NCBI GenBank assembly: GCA_037074615.1 | Contig: CM073536.1 | Location: 4,903,001-4,967,000, forward strand | DNA length: 64,000 nucleotides | Direction: 5' to 3' | Source: Leucaena leucocephala | Taxonomy: Eukaryota; Streptophyta; Magnoliopsida; Fabales; Fabaceae | Shown here: positions 37,701 to 49,593 of the stretch, piece by piece | How positions within the stretch are numbered: the stretch's first letter is position 1 | How the letters are laid out: every line of letters starts with the position of its first letter | Made by a program: the position numbers and the translations under genes | Notes under the pieces: generated by a model | The model's database searches: none | What the model saw: only the letters and a program-made list of their open reading frames with translations | Told to the model about the DNA's origin: nothing

Positions 37701-37982
37701 AATTTATTCTACTTCTAAGTTCTAACCATTAGCAAGCATTGCAGGTTAAACCCACAGAATGAAGCAGCAAAACGGGGGTTAGAGCGTTTAGAGAAGCGGA
37801 TGAAGGTTTGCTCTTTATCATCAATCTCTAACAGACTAACCACCTCTCTCATTGTTCTCCTATTCATGCACTTTTAACATTCTGGGTTATGGCAGGGAGT
37901 GGGTCCAGATGCACCTGAAGAAGATGATGTCAATGATGTGGAAGATGCTGATGGAGACCAAGAAGAAACTGAACTCTTATGA
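31725..37982 (+). CDS. APC7: APC7, TPR subunit of the anaphase-promoting complex, frame broken near the end
   Basis: Eighteen exons: 31725-31793, 31891-31959, 32080-32130, 32207-32341, 32455-32517, 32739-32854, 33052-33136, 33648-33707, 34533-34578, 35102-35175, 35621-35671, 35781-35981, 36065-36109, 36223-36316, 36422-36567, 36679-36904, 37745-37805, 37896-37982. The product resembles Arabidopsis APC7 (558 residues) throughout, with blocks YDSAQMLGCFLVSSP, VFVALSVLWERKD and RLEPGYLGAALALAELH; TPR repeats fill it. APC7 is a scaffold subunit of the cell-cycle ubiquitin ligase APC/C. Two problems are visible. In exon 16, four bases are missing after CTGCAGGAT, so the frame ends at TAA 36901-36903 (about 509 residues), losing the last TPR helix and acidic tail; exons 17-18 are intact in the expected phase. 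The acceptor before 34533 reads CTTGTTG rather than ending in AG. An AG at 34513-34514 would keep frame and add six residues. Confidence 0.85.
33930..34400. mobile_element. possible retroelement relic in APC7 intron 8
   Basis: This is a patch of balanced, CA-rich sequence (CAGCACTCAAAACAACAGCTC, then C/T-rich) unlike the surrounding intron. It resembles in style a patch at about 62290-62700 in the PBL27 intron. It may be a fragment of an LTR, but no ends, primer site or coding domain is visible. Confidence 0.25.
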
Positions 37983-38788
37983 GTATTGGTGGCAAAATAA
38001 CGTCTGATAATATAAATTATAAAGTTCTCCTGCTGTTAAGTAGGGTGATAATTACCACGGTGGCCAAAAAGCTCTGTTTATGTCTTTATGCAGCAAGAGT
38101 TCACATCAGGAAACTATGACTCGCTGTCACTGCCAATTTAGCCACCTAATGGTCATGCTCATTATGAATTTGGAACGAGGGACGTAACGGATGAAATGAA
38201 ATTCCTTGTCCAGAAGGAATCAGACTCGGGAGGAGGATCAAGTTCCCACTGGGCAGGCCTTAGATGACTCTTAGCTGGTAGCTTTTGCAATCTCGATTGT
38301 GTATTTTCTTTGTTGATGCTTTCATGCTTGTAAGAGCTGTGTTTTAGTTAAAAAATTCTTGACACTGACAGCAACCTTCGCTTCCTGTATCAGTAAAGTT
38401 CACTTGCAAAATATTTGTCCTTGCTTATGCTTCAGGCTTGGCCTAATGGTTATGTTAATGGGTGTACTATTCTATAGATCTCACTTTCACTGATGTTGGA
38501 AGTTTCTTCATTTTTATAATATATATTTTAATCAAATTTAAAATTTATTTTCTAGAAAATCTAATTGTATAAGAGGTCGTGTTACCATCTGTCATCAACA
38601 AAATCCTTTTATAGATAAGAATGAATTCATTGTCTACCTGATGTCACTGATAAACGGAGGAAAACAAAAGGCATACTGACATATATTAGACCTGTGGCTG
38701 ATGAATTCACAAATTCAAATATGTACAGGGTGAATTTTCTTACAATTTCTGAAATTCATTGACATCTTTGGCCACTCAAAACACTTCA
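37983..38788. other. spacer between convergent APC7 and kelch genes
   Basis: Contains the opposing 3' UTRs. No exon or repeat is recognised. Confidence 0.5.
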
Positions 38789-41700
38789 CTATACATGAAA
38801 AGGCTTCCTAGGGGTAGGTGCCCGATTTTCCATTGATTGCAATCTCTGTTTGAGATGAAAGACTTCAACCTGCAAGGCAGACAAGAAGTGGCATCTTGAG
38901 CAGGGAAGAAAGTAGATGACTAGTCATATCAATTATGCAAATGGTATGAACATGTATAGTCTCTAAAACATAACACAATGACGTCAGCTAATTTATGTAG
39001 CTGATCTCACCTAGTGAGATAAAACTTATTGTATGAACACGTATAGTCAATTGTCAATTAACGTTGAGAGGAGTAAAGCTTGATTTTTTTCCCTCTCCCA
39101 GGTAAAAACTCATATTTACCAAAATGATCGTAGAATAAACTCAGAATCTTCAAATAATTCTCCATTTTCCATCACATATATACTTACCTGTAATTGGAAT
39201 GCTCTGGCTCTTTCTCCTGCAAGAACTCCTCTTGTTGAATGCAACTCCTACGGGGAAATTTTTCGAATCAGCCAATAGTAACTTGTATCAAGTATGCAAA
39301 TTGAAGTCAAATGATGCAGCATATACCTTCTGTGTATCATCCAAAACAGCCTTGAGGAAAGCCACATCATGTTCAAGCCTTACATTGTCAGAATGGACAA
39401 TGTTTGATAGGCTATTAGCCTCTTCTTGGGCTAATTCTACACCAGCTAGTTTCTCCCTAAGCAATTCCATCTCCTTTGCAGTGTCAGCCATTTTTTTCTC
39501 CATCTCCTGCCTACTTTTAAGAACAGATGCTAAGCTTTTCTCTGCAGCTTCTCGGCTTGCCAGTGCAGCCACCAATTGTCCCTCGAGAATCCCATTTTTC
39601 CTTATGAGATTAGCCACTTTAGTTTCATAGTAATGATAGATATTTGAAGTGGACGACAGCTCAGATTTACTGTTTCCTGGGAATGACATGTCATCGCTTT
39701 CTATTACTAGATTTCCAAATCCTTGGTTTTGTTGTTGATTTGAAGTTCCAGATACCATCAACTGGGACTCCTCTGCACTGATCTTGGCTCCGCCTGTGTT
39801 CATCTGATTCCCAGTATCATTTTGATTGATTCTGTGATCTGATGCCTGATACATAGAAGTTTGCAAACTTCTTAAACTTTTTATCATAAATGTCAGCATC
39901 ATACATAAAAGTTTACAAATTCCTATACTGTCGCTTTGAAAAAGTATATCTAAAGTGAGGTATTCTGGGTGTCCAATAAGTGTTGTATATCAAAATGATT
40001 ATGAATGAAATTGAGACTTCTGTGTCTTACGTGAGGGAAACTGCCATCCACTTCCGTAGTCTTGTCAATCCTGACATCTGTGCTGTAATCTTCTTCATTA
40101 TCAAACTGCCTCCGAAGAGACAAGTTGCAAGAGAGAGAATTGGAATCTGCAAACAGAGACTCTGACAGAGATTTCCTTCCAGAACCATGTTCAATAACAG
40201 AAGCTAGATTTTGTCTAGCAACAGCGTTAACTAATCGCTGCGAAGGATTGTTAGGTTGAGTGGTCAATGCAGCAGTTGATGAATGCTTGTGAAATATTAT
40301 AGAACCTGGAACTTTAGTAGGAGTGGTATGTCTTCCAAGGCCAGGTTCATTTTTTTCAATTATCAACACTTCCACCTGTTCAAGTTCAAAAGGAAAAAGG
40401 TTGGAAATTTTAACAATAACCAACTCATGCTACAACTTTTAAGACTTTTTGCCAGACCTGATTTGATGGCTCCTTTTTGGATCCTCCAAAAGCAACAAGA
40501 AAGTCCTTTTCCTTATGCTGCACAAGCACCAGGCTAAAACCCTGGCAATAAAAAAGATATACAAACATGCTTAGGTAATTTAGTTACAAGAAAGCATGTA
40601 TTGTCAAGCATGCTTACCATGTCTTGTGAGCAAAGGAGGTTAGGTCTCAAAATGACAAAAATGATTTATGTACTCCTCCGGTCCTTAATATAAGACCCAA
40701 TTGGCGAGTTGATCTTAGTCTTAAATATAAGACATAGTTCCTATATTTATCCTTTTTTTCCCCAAATTACTCCTATTAATACTCCCTCAATAATAATCAA
40801 ATAAGAGGGGGGGATGATTAAGGATAGGGTGTTTTAAAAAAAATATCATATTAACTAACTTAACTTACTTCTTTAATCTAATCAAATTAGTTAAATATGT
40901 CATATATTAAAGACGAGTATAAGTTGGACTCATAGTGCAGAGTCGAGGCATAATATGACATCTGGTTATTAGTAAGGAACTACAGGTTCTAGCATTTGTA
41001 GAGTTTAAAAAACTTGTCAGATGATAGGATCAATAAAAATTCATTCCGAGAAATCCAAAAAGCCAGGAATTTCATCAACAAGATTAAACACATCCAATCA
41101 AGGCCCAGGCTTCATCACTAGTTCATGTGGGGCTTCTAAAACGAAGAACTATTTTCCACCTTGTTGGCACAAAAGTTTTAATTGCAGAAGGCTAAATGGA
41201 TCACGTTGAAGAAAGTAACTTCTAATTAATTTACAGTAAATGAAGAAACAGGAAATAACTCACCTTGTTGGCAGTGATTGAAGACTGAGGTAATGTGTTT
41301 GTCACGGACCATTCACCTTTTAGGATATCAAATATCAGAGTCTCTGTATGTCCTGTAAAGTGAAGCAAGAAACTAAGATTTCTCTTTTCAAAGAATGAAA
41401 CTTTTGAAGTGATTGTTGAACAGGAAGTAAACGTGAAATAAAACTCGTTTAAATTAATAAGCAAGAACCTTAAAGTGAACTTAAAATCTACTTCATAGAC
41501 ATTAAATTAGTTTAGAGAACGTTTTCACCAAGTTCTATTTGCAAATTCAGGGAATCATGGAAAGTTCATACATGGTTTCTATATGTTTTTAAAATTTCTC
41601 TTTCCATATTTCATTTTTTCCCTTTCTGTTTCCTTCCAAAATAAGCATCCTTAGTCCGGTGCTCAAGTAAAAGCTTCATATTCTAGCTGCCAAGGATTAA

Positions 41701-44563
41701 ATGACATGCCCTAATTTCAAAATTTGCCGTTCCAAAATTGAACAAATTTGGTTGCAAAAACATACTCTTTTTCCTACTTCCACCCCCTGTAATGTACCAT
41801 TTAGTACCACAAAGAACACCAGAGCAACCAGCCCTAGGTGATGGATGGAATCCTCGTATCTTCATTCTTGACCATGCCATCTGAGGAACAGATCCTTTCA
41901 TCAAATTATGTAGTCAATGAAGATTTGAATTATTCCAATGAAAAACTAATCAGTTTAACCAAATGAAATTGCAGTAGGACTTAGTAAAACCAAAAGGTTA
42001 AGCACCGTTTCAAAGTCAAGCGAGTATAAATCATTTAAGGTCCTGGATTTTGATGCTCCTCCAAATATAAAAAGAATCTTATCATCATGAAGTGCTGCCA
42101 CATGGTGTGATCTTGGAGAAGGTCCTGTTCCCCTAGAAGTAAGAAGATAATTCAGTAGGGATGAGGAAATACTGAGATCCCAAATTTCACAAGCATGCAA
42201 AAATTTATAACACATAATTTTCATTAGATAACCACGTCGGAGTGCAGTCTTTTCAATATTTCATCTACTTACGTGCAGTGAAGTGGTAGCCATGTTAAGG
42301 ACTTGAGATCAAACATATGTAGGTCATTCAGTTTCCTCCTTTTGGCATCTTCACCACCAAACAATATCAACACCGAGCTTGCCCTAAGAACAGTGTGCCC
42401 ACTTCGAGCAACCTATAAGTAGAACAGAATATTTGGTCATTACAGCCTAATTCTATTATATAGAGCTCCATGTGCCAACTTCAACATCAGAGCTTTAATT
42501 GAAGAAAACAAAGGGCAATAAATTAGTTTTATCGGTGTCTCGTTGATGGATTTTATCTCCTATACTCTTTTTGTTCAGTCATATGTGCTAATGACTTGCT
42601 AACGTTGGACCCTATCAGATGTAATATGAGAATTGCACCACTGACATGGATTATTGACATCATATATTAATATACTTGAGCAAATCATGTAATCCAGAAG
42701 CTGGATCATTATAAAAGATAATGCAATTGATAAGGAAGTTTTCACTTTTATGAAGTGAAAATTCCTACCGGTATGTCTCCCTTTGCTTCAATAAGTGACC
42801 AGCACTCTGTCTCTGTATCAAATGACCACACTAAAAACACAAGAAAAATAATTAAATCAATTTGATAGCATAAACCAGAAAAAGCTATTACATGTGTGAA
42901 GGACATGCAGATGAACCTGAAATTCTGTCACTTGCTGGTTCTGTTTTCCCTCCAATCAGGAGTGCCTTTTTCCCCCAGGAAACCTGTTAAGGCCAAGAGT
43001 TTATAAGCACAAACTTAGCAACCTTAAAAATTGTATGCATTTCTAATATGTTGCTCAGTAATTTGGTATTGGCCCCTCAATTCTTTTTCAGCTAACTTCT
43101 GGACCTGGCTTCATGTGACCTTGGCAGTAATGTAATGCGTTCTACCTAATATTTATAGTTCCAACAACAGCACATTCTTAGCAATACCAAATGTGAAACA
43201 CCGAGATTATAGCACAAACAGGATTGCTAAATAGGACCCAACAACTCACGCAAACCAGTATGCCGAATTTCTTATGCTAATAGGATATATTTTAGTACCA
43301 AGCTGTGACCCTTGCACGCTGGAATCTTTAGTGGTAGACTGCTAGGTGACAAGTAAAGCTTTGATGATGCTGTGGTCCAGGAAAATCTATCGAAGCTTAG
43401 TACCTGTATCACAAAGAAAAGCATCCAAATCAAAGCTTAAAAGATGAACAAACAAAATAAACAGTTAATATTAATTTCCATTCCCATTTCAAGATAAAAA
43501 CCAACAATCTCTTGATCAAGACAAACAGTTAATATTAATCAAGCAAAGCCTTTTTTAAATCTTTGCTATCAAGTTTTCAAAAAAAAAAAAAAAAAGACTT
43601 GTGAAGGTAAGCTTTCAAGACCCAATCGATTGGTGCTGAACAGTACCAAAAAGATATCCACTAGTAAGGTATTTATAGGAGTACTTGTTACTTGTTAGAC
43701 AACAATTAAAAAATATACTTATGTATTCTCCATCCAAGAAATGTTTTGTCACCTGCACGTCATCCAACAATCCATTTCCAGATTCGCCACCAACCACTAT
43801 CATCTTATTCCCAATGACAGCTGCAGCATGCTGTTCATAACAAATAACAACTCAGACTTTCACCATTACTGCTATTCTGGGAGAATTTTTACACTACTAC
43901 TACTCTTGCCAAAATAACCCAGCAACAAACATAAAATGGAATAGAAGTCATGAAATTATCTACATTGGATCTAGGAGTGGGCTTATCCCCTGCAATTGAC
44001 AAGACCATCCAATTTTCCGAGTTGCCTGACGTACAAGTACTAATCTCAGGCACAGCAGATGAACGTTGGTCATCAGGTTCATCAGAATGACCATCTGTCC
44101 CAGAAACTCCTTCAGCCTGAAAAAGAAGTGTTGTCTCCTGTTAATTAGTCTCAAATACATATTGTGCATTGATGATTCCTTCTTCTTTTTTCTCCAGTAT
44201 TGCGTTGGTGCTTTATAAGTGCACATAATGGAGTATACCTTCCAGGAATGAGGACGAGAAGCTTACATTGGAGTTTCCGTTTCTCTTGGGCTGCCTTATA
44301 GGACTTCTAGTACCCTGAGGGGTGTCGGAAAGCTGGACCTTCAATCTGAGGCAACAATGTAATGGAAAAAACAATAATATATTATAACCTCACCAACTTG
44401 CTATGCTTTCGTCGCAATACCAAATTTGTGTAAAAAATGAAAATCTAATAGCTGAGATGCCTCTTTCATTTGCGCATACGAAAACGGAGTGTAAACTACA
44501 AAGAAAATGGAGAGGAATGATTCACCTCCCAAGTTTCATACGCCGACGAGAGAACCCAAACAT
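38789..44563 (-). CDS. kelch-repeat protein with C-terminal coiled coil (At5g18590-like)
   Basis: Sixteen exons: 44563-44526, 44345-44267, 44116-43964, 43830-43753, 43403-43299, 42983-42917, 42830-42769, 42412-42273, 42132-42006, 41880-41766, 41352-41264, 40541-40458, 40375-40031, 39845-39327, 39247-39188, 38869-38789. They join without any frame break to 713 residues. Kelch motifs span about residues 85-380, with visible blades around MIVVGGESGNGLLDD, ALLIGGKTE, LILFGGEDAKRRKLNDLHMF, ILFIFGGASKSRTLNDLYSL and WYITGGGSRKK. A low-complexity linker follows, then a long predicted coiled coil (about 565-700) rich in Glu, Lys and Leu. The start MFGFSRRRMKLG and overall order match At5g18590, a galactose-oxidase/kelch family member of uncharacterised function, and the locus is syntenic. 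A beta-propeller plus coiled coil suggests a scaffold, not an enzyme. Confidence 0.92.
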
Positions 44564-45063
44564 CTTCGAGAATCAGCCAAACACTGAACGAGTGAACAAG
44601 GAACAAAATAAGGGGCCAAAAAAAGCCCTAATAATTAAACTCCACGTTGATTGAGAAAAAGCAACAATGATGAAGCAAGCGTAAAGCGGACCAAGTACGA
44701 AAAAGGAAATAAAGTATGAATGTGTGGAGAAAGCTATACCTGGGGCAGCTCTGAATCCCAGAAAAAGAGAAACAAAGATACAGTCGTTTGATGACAGGAA
44801 AAGCTGAGGGAAAAGAAAAGGGAAGCATTAAACGACGCCGAACCGAAAACACTCGGCTTAGGCCTGGGGAAAAACAAGTATGGCAGTGGAAAAGCCTGAC
44901 TTGACGACGAGATATTATTATTGGCATAAACTGGAAGTAGTAAAACGGAGAGAGGGAGAGAGAGAGAGAAAAAGAAACAAAACAAACACAACATAGTACA
45001 GACACGAGGCGAGGATGCGCACGTTAGCGCTTAACAGAAGTTGTCTTCTTGTGCAGTAGCGTG
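44564..45063. other. kelch gene leader and proximal promoter
   Basis: Immediately upstream of the kelch start codon on the minus strand. It includes a GA-rich tract at about 44945-44985 that could lie in the 5' leader. Open frames here on the minus strand lack homology and are probably leader sequence. Confidence 0.4.
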
Positions 45064-45071
45064 AGTATGAG

Positions 45072-45733
45072 TAGAGCTGAGAATGCGGGCTGGCCCGCCA
45101 AAAACGGGCCAGCCCGCTCCCAGCCCGCCAACAAACGGGGCGGGTTGTGCAGCCCGCCCCAAAATGGGCTGGCAAAACGTCAGCCCGAGCCCGCCCCCCC
45201 TTAGTGGCGGGCTGGCCCGCCAGCCCGCCATTTTTTTTTTTTTTTAATTTTAAAAAAAAAATATTTTTAACATTTTTAAAATACTAATAAAAAATTTCTA
45301 ATGTTATATTAGTATAATAAAAAAATTACTCATGTTATACTCTTAAAAATTTTTATTTTTTATAAAAAAATCTCAAATTTTATAATTATAAATCTAAATA
45401 AATATTAACATAATATTAATCAATTATAATATGTAAACATATATTAACAAATAAGTAATTATCTTTACTAGTATTCGATAATAGGAGTATTCAAAATAAC
45501 ATTTAAGTAAAATAAATATTAAATAATAATATTAAATTTAAAAAAAAAAAAAAAAGTGGCGGGCTGGCGGGCCAGCCCACCACTAAACGGGCTAGTCCGC
45601 CAAATTGGCGGGCTAAGGGGGGGCGGGCTGTGCAGCCCGCCCAAAAACGGGCTGACATTTTGCCAGCCCGAACCCGCCCCCCTTAGGGTAAAACGGGCCC
45701 AGCCCGCGGGCTGGGCCCGTTTTACCAGCTCTA
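45072..45733. mobile_element. non-autonomous hAT element with perfect 8-bp TSD
   Basis: The ends are TAGAGCTG and CAGCTCTA. The octamer AGTATGAG directly flanks both sides (45064-45071 and 45734-45741). About 170 bp at each end is densely packed with GGGCTGGC/GCCAGCCC and GCCCGCC motifs in both orientations; the middle is an AT-rich filler. An 8-bp duplication and GC-rich subterminal motif clusters are hallmarks of plant hAT elements. There is no transposase frame. It sits about 510 bp upstream of the kelch start codon. Confidence 0.9.
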
Positions 45734-46234
45734 AGTATGAGGTCATTGTAATAAGGATACCCTGATCGATTCTAGATTACGCGGGTGAGTTGGAAAGCGC
45801 GAAGGAGACGACCGTTAGGATTAAATTAATAAACACTCAAACCAAACCAGTAATTAAGGGCATATTGTTGTCTTATTATTTTAATACTCACAGAAAAAGA
45901 AAATATATTAATGCCGGTCGCTATGTCGTCCAATGACACAACTACACCAAGCGTATCCTTTTAATACTTATAGGTTGTTAATTATAAAAATTAGTTAATT
46001 TTTTTATATAGATATAAAAAATTAATTAATTTTTATTATTAAATTTACTTTTTAAAATAAATTTATATTATATTTTTTTTAATTTATTTAAATTGATCAA
46101 TTAACCTTTAACTCTTACGTCAGCTCATAAAAAGTAAAACACAAATTCAAATGTTAATAAGTATACTTATTAGGAGCTCTCAGCGCTAAAAAATATAGGG
46201 ATACTTTGACTAGATAAGAAAAATAATTTCTCTA

Positions 46235-46455
46235 CAAAAATATTTATTTAGTTCTTAATATAAGACTTAGTTAATTTTTTTGTAGAGATTAAAAAATTTA
46301 AATAAATTAGTTAATTATAATTAAATTTAACTGTTCAAAATAAATTCATATAGTATACTCTTAATCTATTTAAATTAATAATTTTATATTAATCATAATT
46401 ATCTGATTTATTTAATTTTTTTAATCACTCTAAAATAATCAATTAAGTAAGGAGG
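46235..46455. mobile_element. dispersed MITE, copy B
   Basis: Shares with copy A (24393-24630) the opening CTTAATATAAGACTTAGTTA-like end, the internal TTAATTATAATTAAATTTAA and CAAAATAAATTCATATAGTA blocks, and the Stowaway-like style. A partial relative lies directly upstream at about 45960-46110. Confidence 0.55.
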
Positions 46456-46740
46456 AATATATATTTTTCAATTAATATAATTCCAACCCAAACTCACATC
46501 TAACGAAGTTCAATAATAAAACTTTAAATTTCTTAAAACATCTTATAGTTTAAAACATTTAAACACTCCAAAAACTATCTTATAATATAAAAGAAATTAA
46601 GTTTGGGAATGTATCCAAGGATATAGTCACCAATATAGTTGTAGATGATCACTTCTTTTAAATATGATAGGCATAAAAATATTATTAGGAGAGATAAAAT
46701 TTATTTTGATTATTTTTATATTAAAAAAAAAGTAGTCACT

Positions 46741-47205
46741 AAGGCATCTTTGGTACAGGGGATTTGGGGGGGAAGGGAGAGGAAGGGAGGGATTTTTCTC
46801 CACTCCCCTTGTTTAGCTATGTAAATTTTTTAAGAGAAGAGGAAAAAAATTTTAAAATTTTCCCTCCCCTCTTCAACTTTACCTCCCCTCCAAAAATAGG
46901 GAAATTTTTAGGGGAGGGATAATATTTATATTTTATAATATTAATATACCTATAATTTTTTTAATATATCAATATCACCTCTATATTATATTTTATTAAA
47001 ATAATATATGGGTAAATTTATCTATATAAAAATATTTTTCCTCTCTCTTCTTAAACCGAATAAAGTAATATGGAAATTCATCCCCTCCCCTCTTTTAATA
47101 TTAATCTAAACAAAATAATAATAAAATCTTTTTTTTTCTCTCCTTTCCCTTTTCTTCTATTAAAATTTCTCCCTTTTCCTCCCCCCATTGAGCAAACACA
47201 TCTTA
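46741..47205. mobile_element. MITE-like element with GC-skewed ends
   Basis: The left end runs AAGGCATCTTTGGTACAGGG into a G-rich stretch. The right end, reverse complemented, reads TTAAGATGTGTTTGCTCAAT then GGGGGG. These form imperfect inverted repeats around an AT-rich core with no coding capacity. The target duplication is not clear and the superfamily is undecided. Confidence 0.45.
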
Positions 47206-49110
47206 AGGGGAGACTGCGAAATAACAATATAGGGATATAGCCCCTAGGGAGCATTTAGGCGATACGCGGGCCCACTGGGTTGGAGATTTTTTTTTATTAT
47301 AAAATTTAAAAAAAAAATTAAATTGATTAACAATCTAAAAATAAAGCGAAATCTCTATTCCTCTTAAATAATATTAATATTAGACAAAATAAACTATCTA
47401 TTATTAAAAGGATTGGATATCTAAGCCCACTTGTGGAGTGTTATAGCGAGGACAAAATAGTTATTTTATTTCGCTCTATAGATTATCACCTATTATTTTA
47501 TGGTTTGGCCAACAAGATTATTATCTTAGGCACTTCTATGATTTGAGAGGCCACATAAAAAGAAATAGCAAGGCAATTAGAAAGCACTCCCTCCACTACA
47601 CGCGTAGGGCATTATCTACAGTATATGAGGTAACTCAAATTAATTAATTAATTTTTATACTAATTATATTTAATTAATTTATTTAACTTATTTAATCTAT
47701 TTAAAAAATTTAATTTATTTTTATAATTAGATCCAGAGAGATAGTATTATATTAGGAAGAAATAAAGTCGACATTGTGTTACAGATTCTTTCATATATAT
47801 CCTGGTGCTACCTGTTATATTCAGTAAATTAAACAGATAATAATGGAGGGGTCCAGGAATGTCCATATCATTATCATTCCTAAACTGCTTTTTTCTCTGT
47901 ACAATAATCTCTTAATCACGTGATGTTCCATCAGTTATTCTTTCTGTTTATTCCTTTTAAGTTGTATACCGTAACTGTCTCATCAGATAAGTGGTAATAG
48001 ATTTGCATTGGATAAGGTTAATTAATTTACACATCATCATCAATTACGATTTTTTTTTTTAATTTTACCTCCTGCCTTGTGTCTTGATGCCTTTAATTTG
48101 TTTTTTGTTTGATTTTGCAATGCTGGTTCGTAGACTGTAGGATTATTCTTATATGTTCATATATGTTGTTGATGAATGATGATGTATGATGAAGCCATAT
48201 ATATAGAGGAGGGTCCACATATTGATTAATTAAATCTAGCTCAAGAAAACTCTCATGCAATGTTTAAAAAATTCATTATTTAAAACTTATTAATTCATAA
48301 AATATTTGAATATAAAACATGAGATATTTAAATTTTTCATTTTTAATTAATATAAAAATATTTTCCTGTATTCAATATTTTATTTTGGCAGTAAATAAGT
48401 TTTCCCCTAAGTGAAAAACAATTTTTCACGTGTGTGTGGGTGGCGCCTAAACGTGGAATAAAGGATTAGATACCCACTAATTATTAATAAGTTCCCAAAT
48501 TGGGTAGTCGTTTTAGATGCGGCTATAGGACGATACCAAATGAAAGAAATTAGGGTGCATGCATGATTATGACAAATCACAATTATATGAAAGTTAAGAA
48601 TATTAGACATGAAAATAAAACAGGAAAGAAAAAGCTTCTTATTATTCATTAGGCTCTATTAACAATCAAATTTTTATATATAACTTGTTAATAAAAAATT
48701 CCCTTGAACAACTACATTATTATAATATAACGATGATGAATTCCATTATTTCCCCCCTTCCCTAAATTTCTTATCAGTTATATGAAGACACTTGCTTTCC
48801 CGCTCTTAATTCCGTAGGTCTCTTCTCTTGATGAGATTAAAGGGTAATCAAATTAATCTCAAGTAGCTTGAGAAAATGCTGATGAACCTATATAATATAT
48901 ATATATATATATATTAAAACCCATTTTTAGCTTGATATCTCAAAATATTTGAACATACATATATATACGTTACAACACCCAAAAAAAAGGCTCAGGCTCA
49001 CAGTCAAGTTAGCCTTAATCATTATTATTATTACATTATAAGATAAGCTCTATGTGTGTATATATATATAGTACGTTGCACATGTGATGTGTATTGATTT
49101 TTGTACGATA

Positions 49111-49419
49111 TCAAACCCAAATGGCACCAGCTCGCTTGAGCATTGGGATCAAGGATCGGTTAAGGTGAAGGCTCATGACTTCATTGGCTCCCCCGACAAG
49201 CTCGCCGGAGATGAACACCGCCGGCACGGCTGGGTTGCACCCGAGTCTCGAAAGGGCTTGCTCAACCTCCCTCCCTCTTGGTATCTGGTCGAGCTCATGA
49301 ACCGCAGGGTTCACACCGAACTCAGTAAATAGGGTCCTTATGGTGTGACACATGCAACATGAACTCTTGCTGAAGATCACCACTGGTCTCTCCGACGCCA
49401 TGTTCGTCACCCTCTCCAT
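49111..49419 (-). CDS. CC-type glutaredoxin (ROXY class), CCMC active site
   Basis: Single-exon, 102-residue glutaredoxin of the land-plant CC type. The active site CCMC is at residues 21-24 in SKSSCCMCHTIRTL. The glutathione-binding PAVPAVFI and GGANEVM motifs follow, and the tail AGAIWV resembles the ALWL-type end used for TGA factor contact. Close in sequence to Arabidopsis At5g18600 (GRXS2), which has CCMS at this site, and it lies at the syntenic position. ROXY proteins act in nucleus and cytosol to regulate TGA bZIP factors, affecting nitrate, stress and developmental responses. The ATG at 49419 fits the family start. A TATATAAA on the same strand at 49593-49586 lies about 170 bases upstream. 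Confidence 0.93.
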   Translation of the reverse strand: MERVTNMASERPVVIFSKSSCCMCHTIRTLFTEFGVNPAVHELDQIPRGREVEQALSRLGCNPAVPAVFISGELVGGANEVMSLHLNRSLIPMLKRAGAIWV

Positions 49420-49585
49420 CCGTGAAGATGGAACAACGCCTTGTTGGGTTGGTTCAATGCAGATTGATCAGCAAGTTTCCCTAGGATCGAGCTGATGAAA
49501 GCCGGAAGAACAAAAGAAAGGGGACTTAGCTTATGGTTAGGGTTTTGGGTGTGATGGGGATGATGGATGAAGTAATTTGAAGAGG

Positions 49586-49593
49586 TTTATATA
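49586..49593 (-). promoter_or_regulatory. TATA box of the first glutaredoxin gene
   Basis: TATATAAA on the minus strand, about 170 bases before the start codon. Sequence match only. Confidence 0.45.

Larger units (their letters stand above)
45742..49110. other. repeat-rich spacer between hAT element and first glutaredoxin
   Basis: It contains further copies or fragments of the dispersed MITE family (about 45960-46110, 46235-46455, 47595-47740) and another MITE-like element (46741-47205). (TA)n sits near 48893-48914. No coding exon is supported. Confidence 0.45.

Noticed and set aside
44628..45005. Reverse-strand frames of 80-125 codons upstream of the kelch start
   Set aside because: Low-complexity Ser/Phe/Leu residues from pyrimidine-rich leader or promoter DNA, with no conserved motif and no link to the kelch exons.
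45031..45765. Several Ala/Gly/Pro-rich frames of 66-85 codons
   Set aside because: They come from the palindromic GC-rich ends of the hAT element and occur on both strands.
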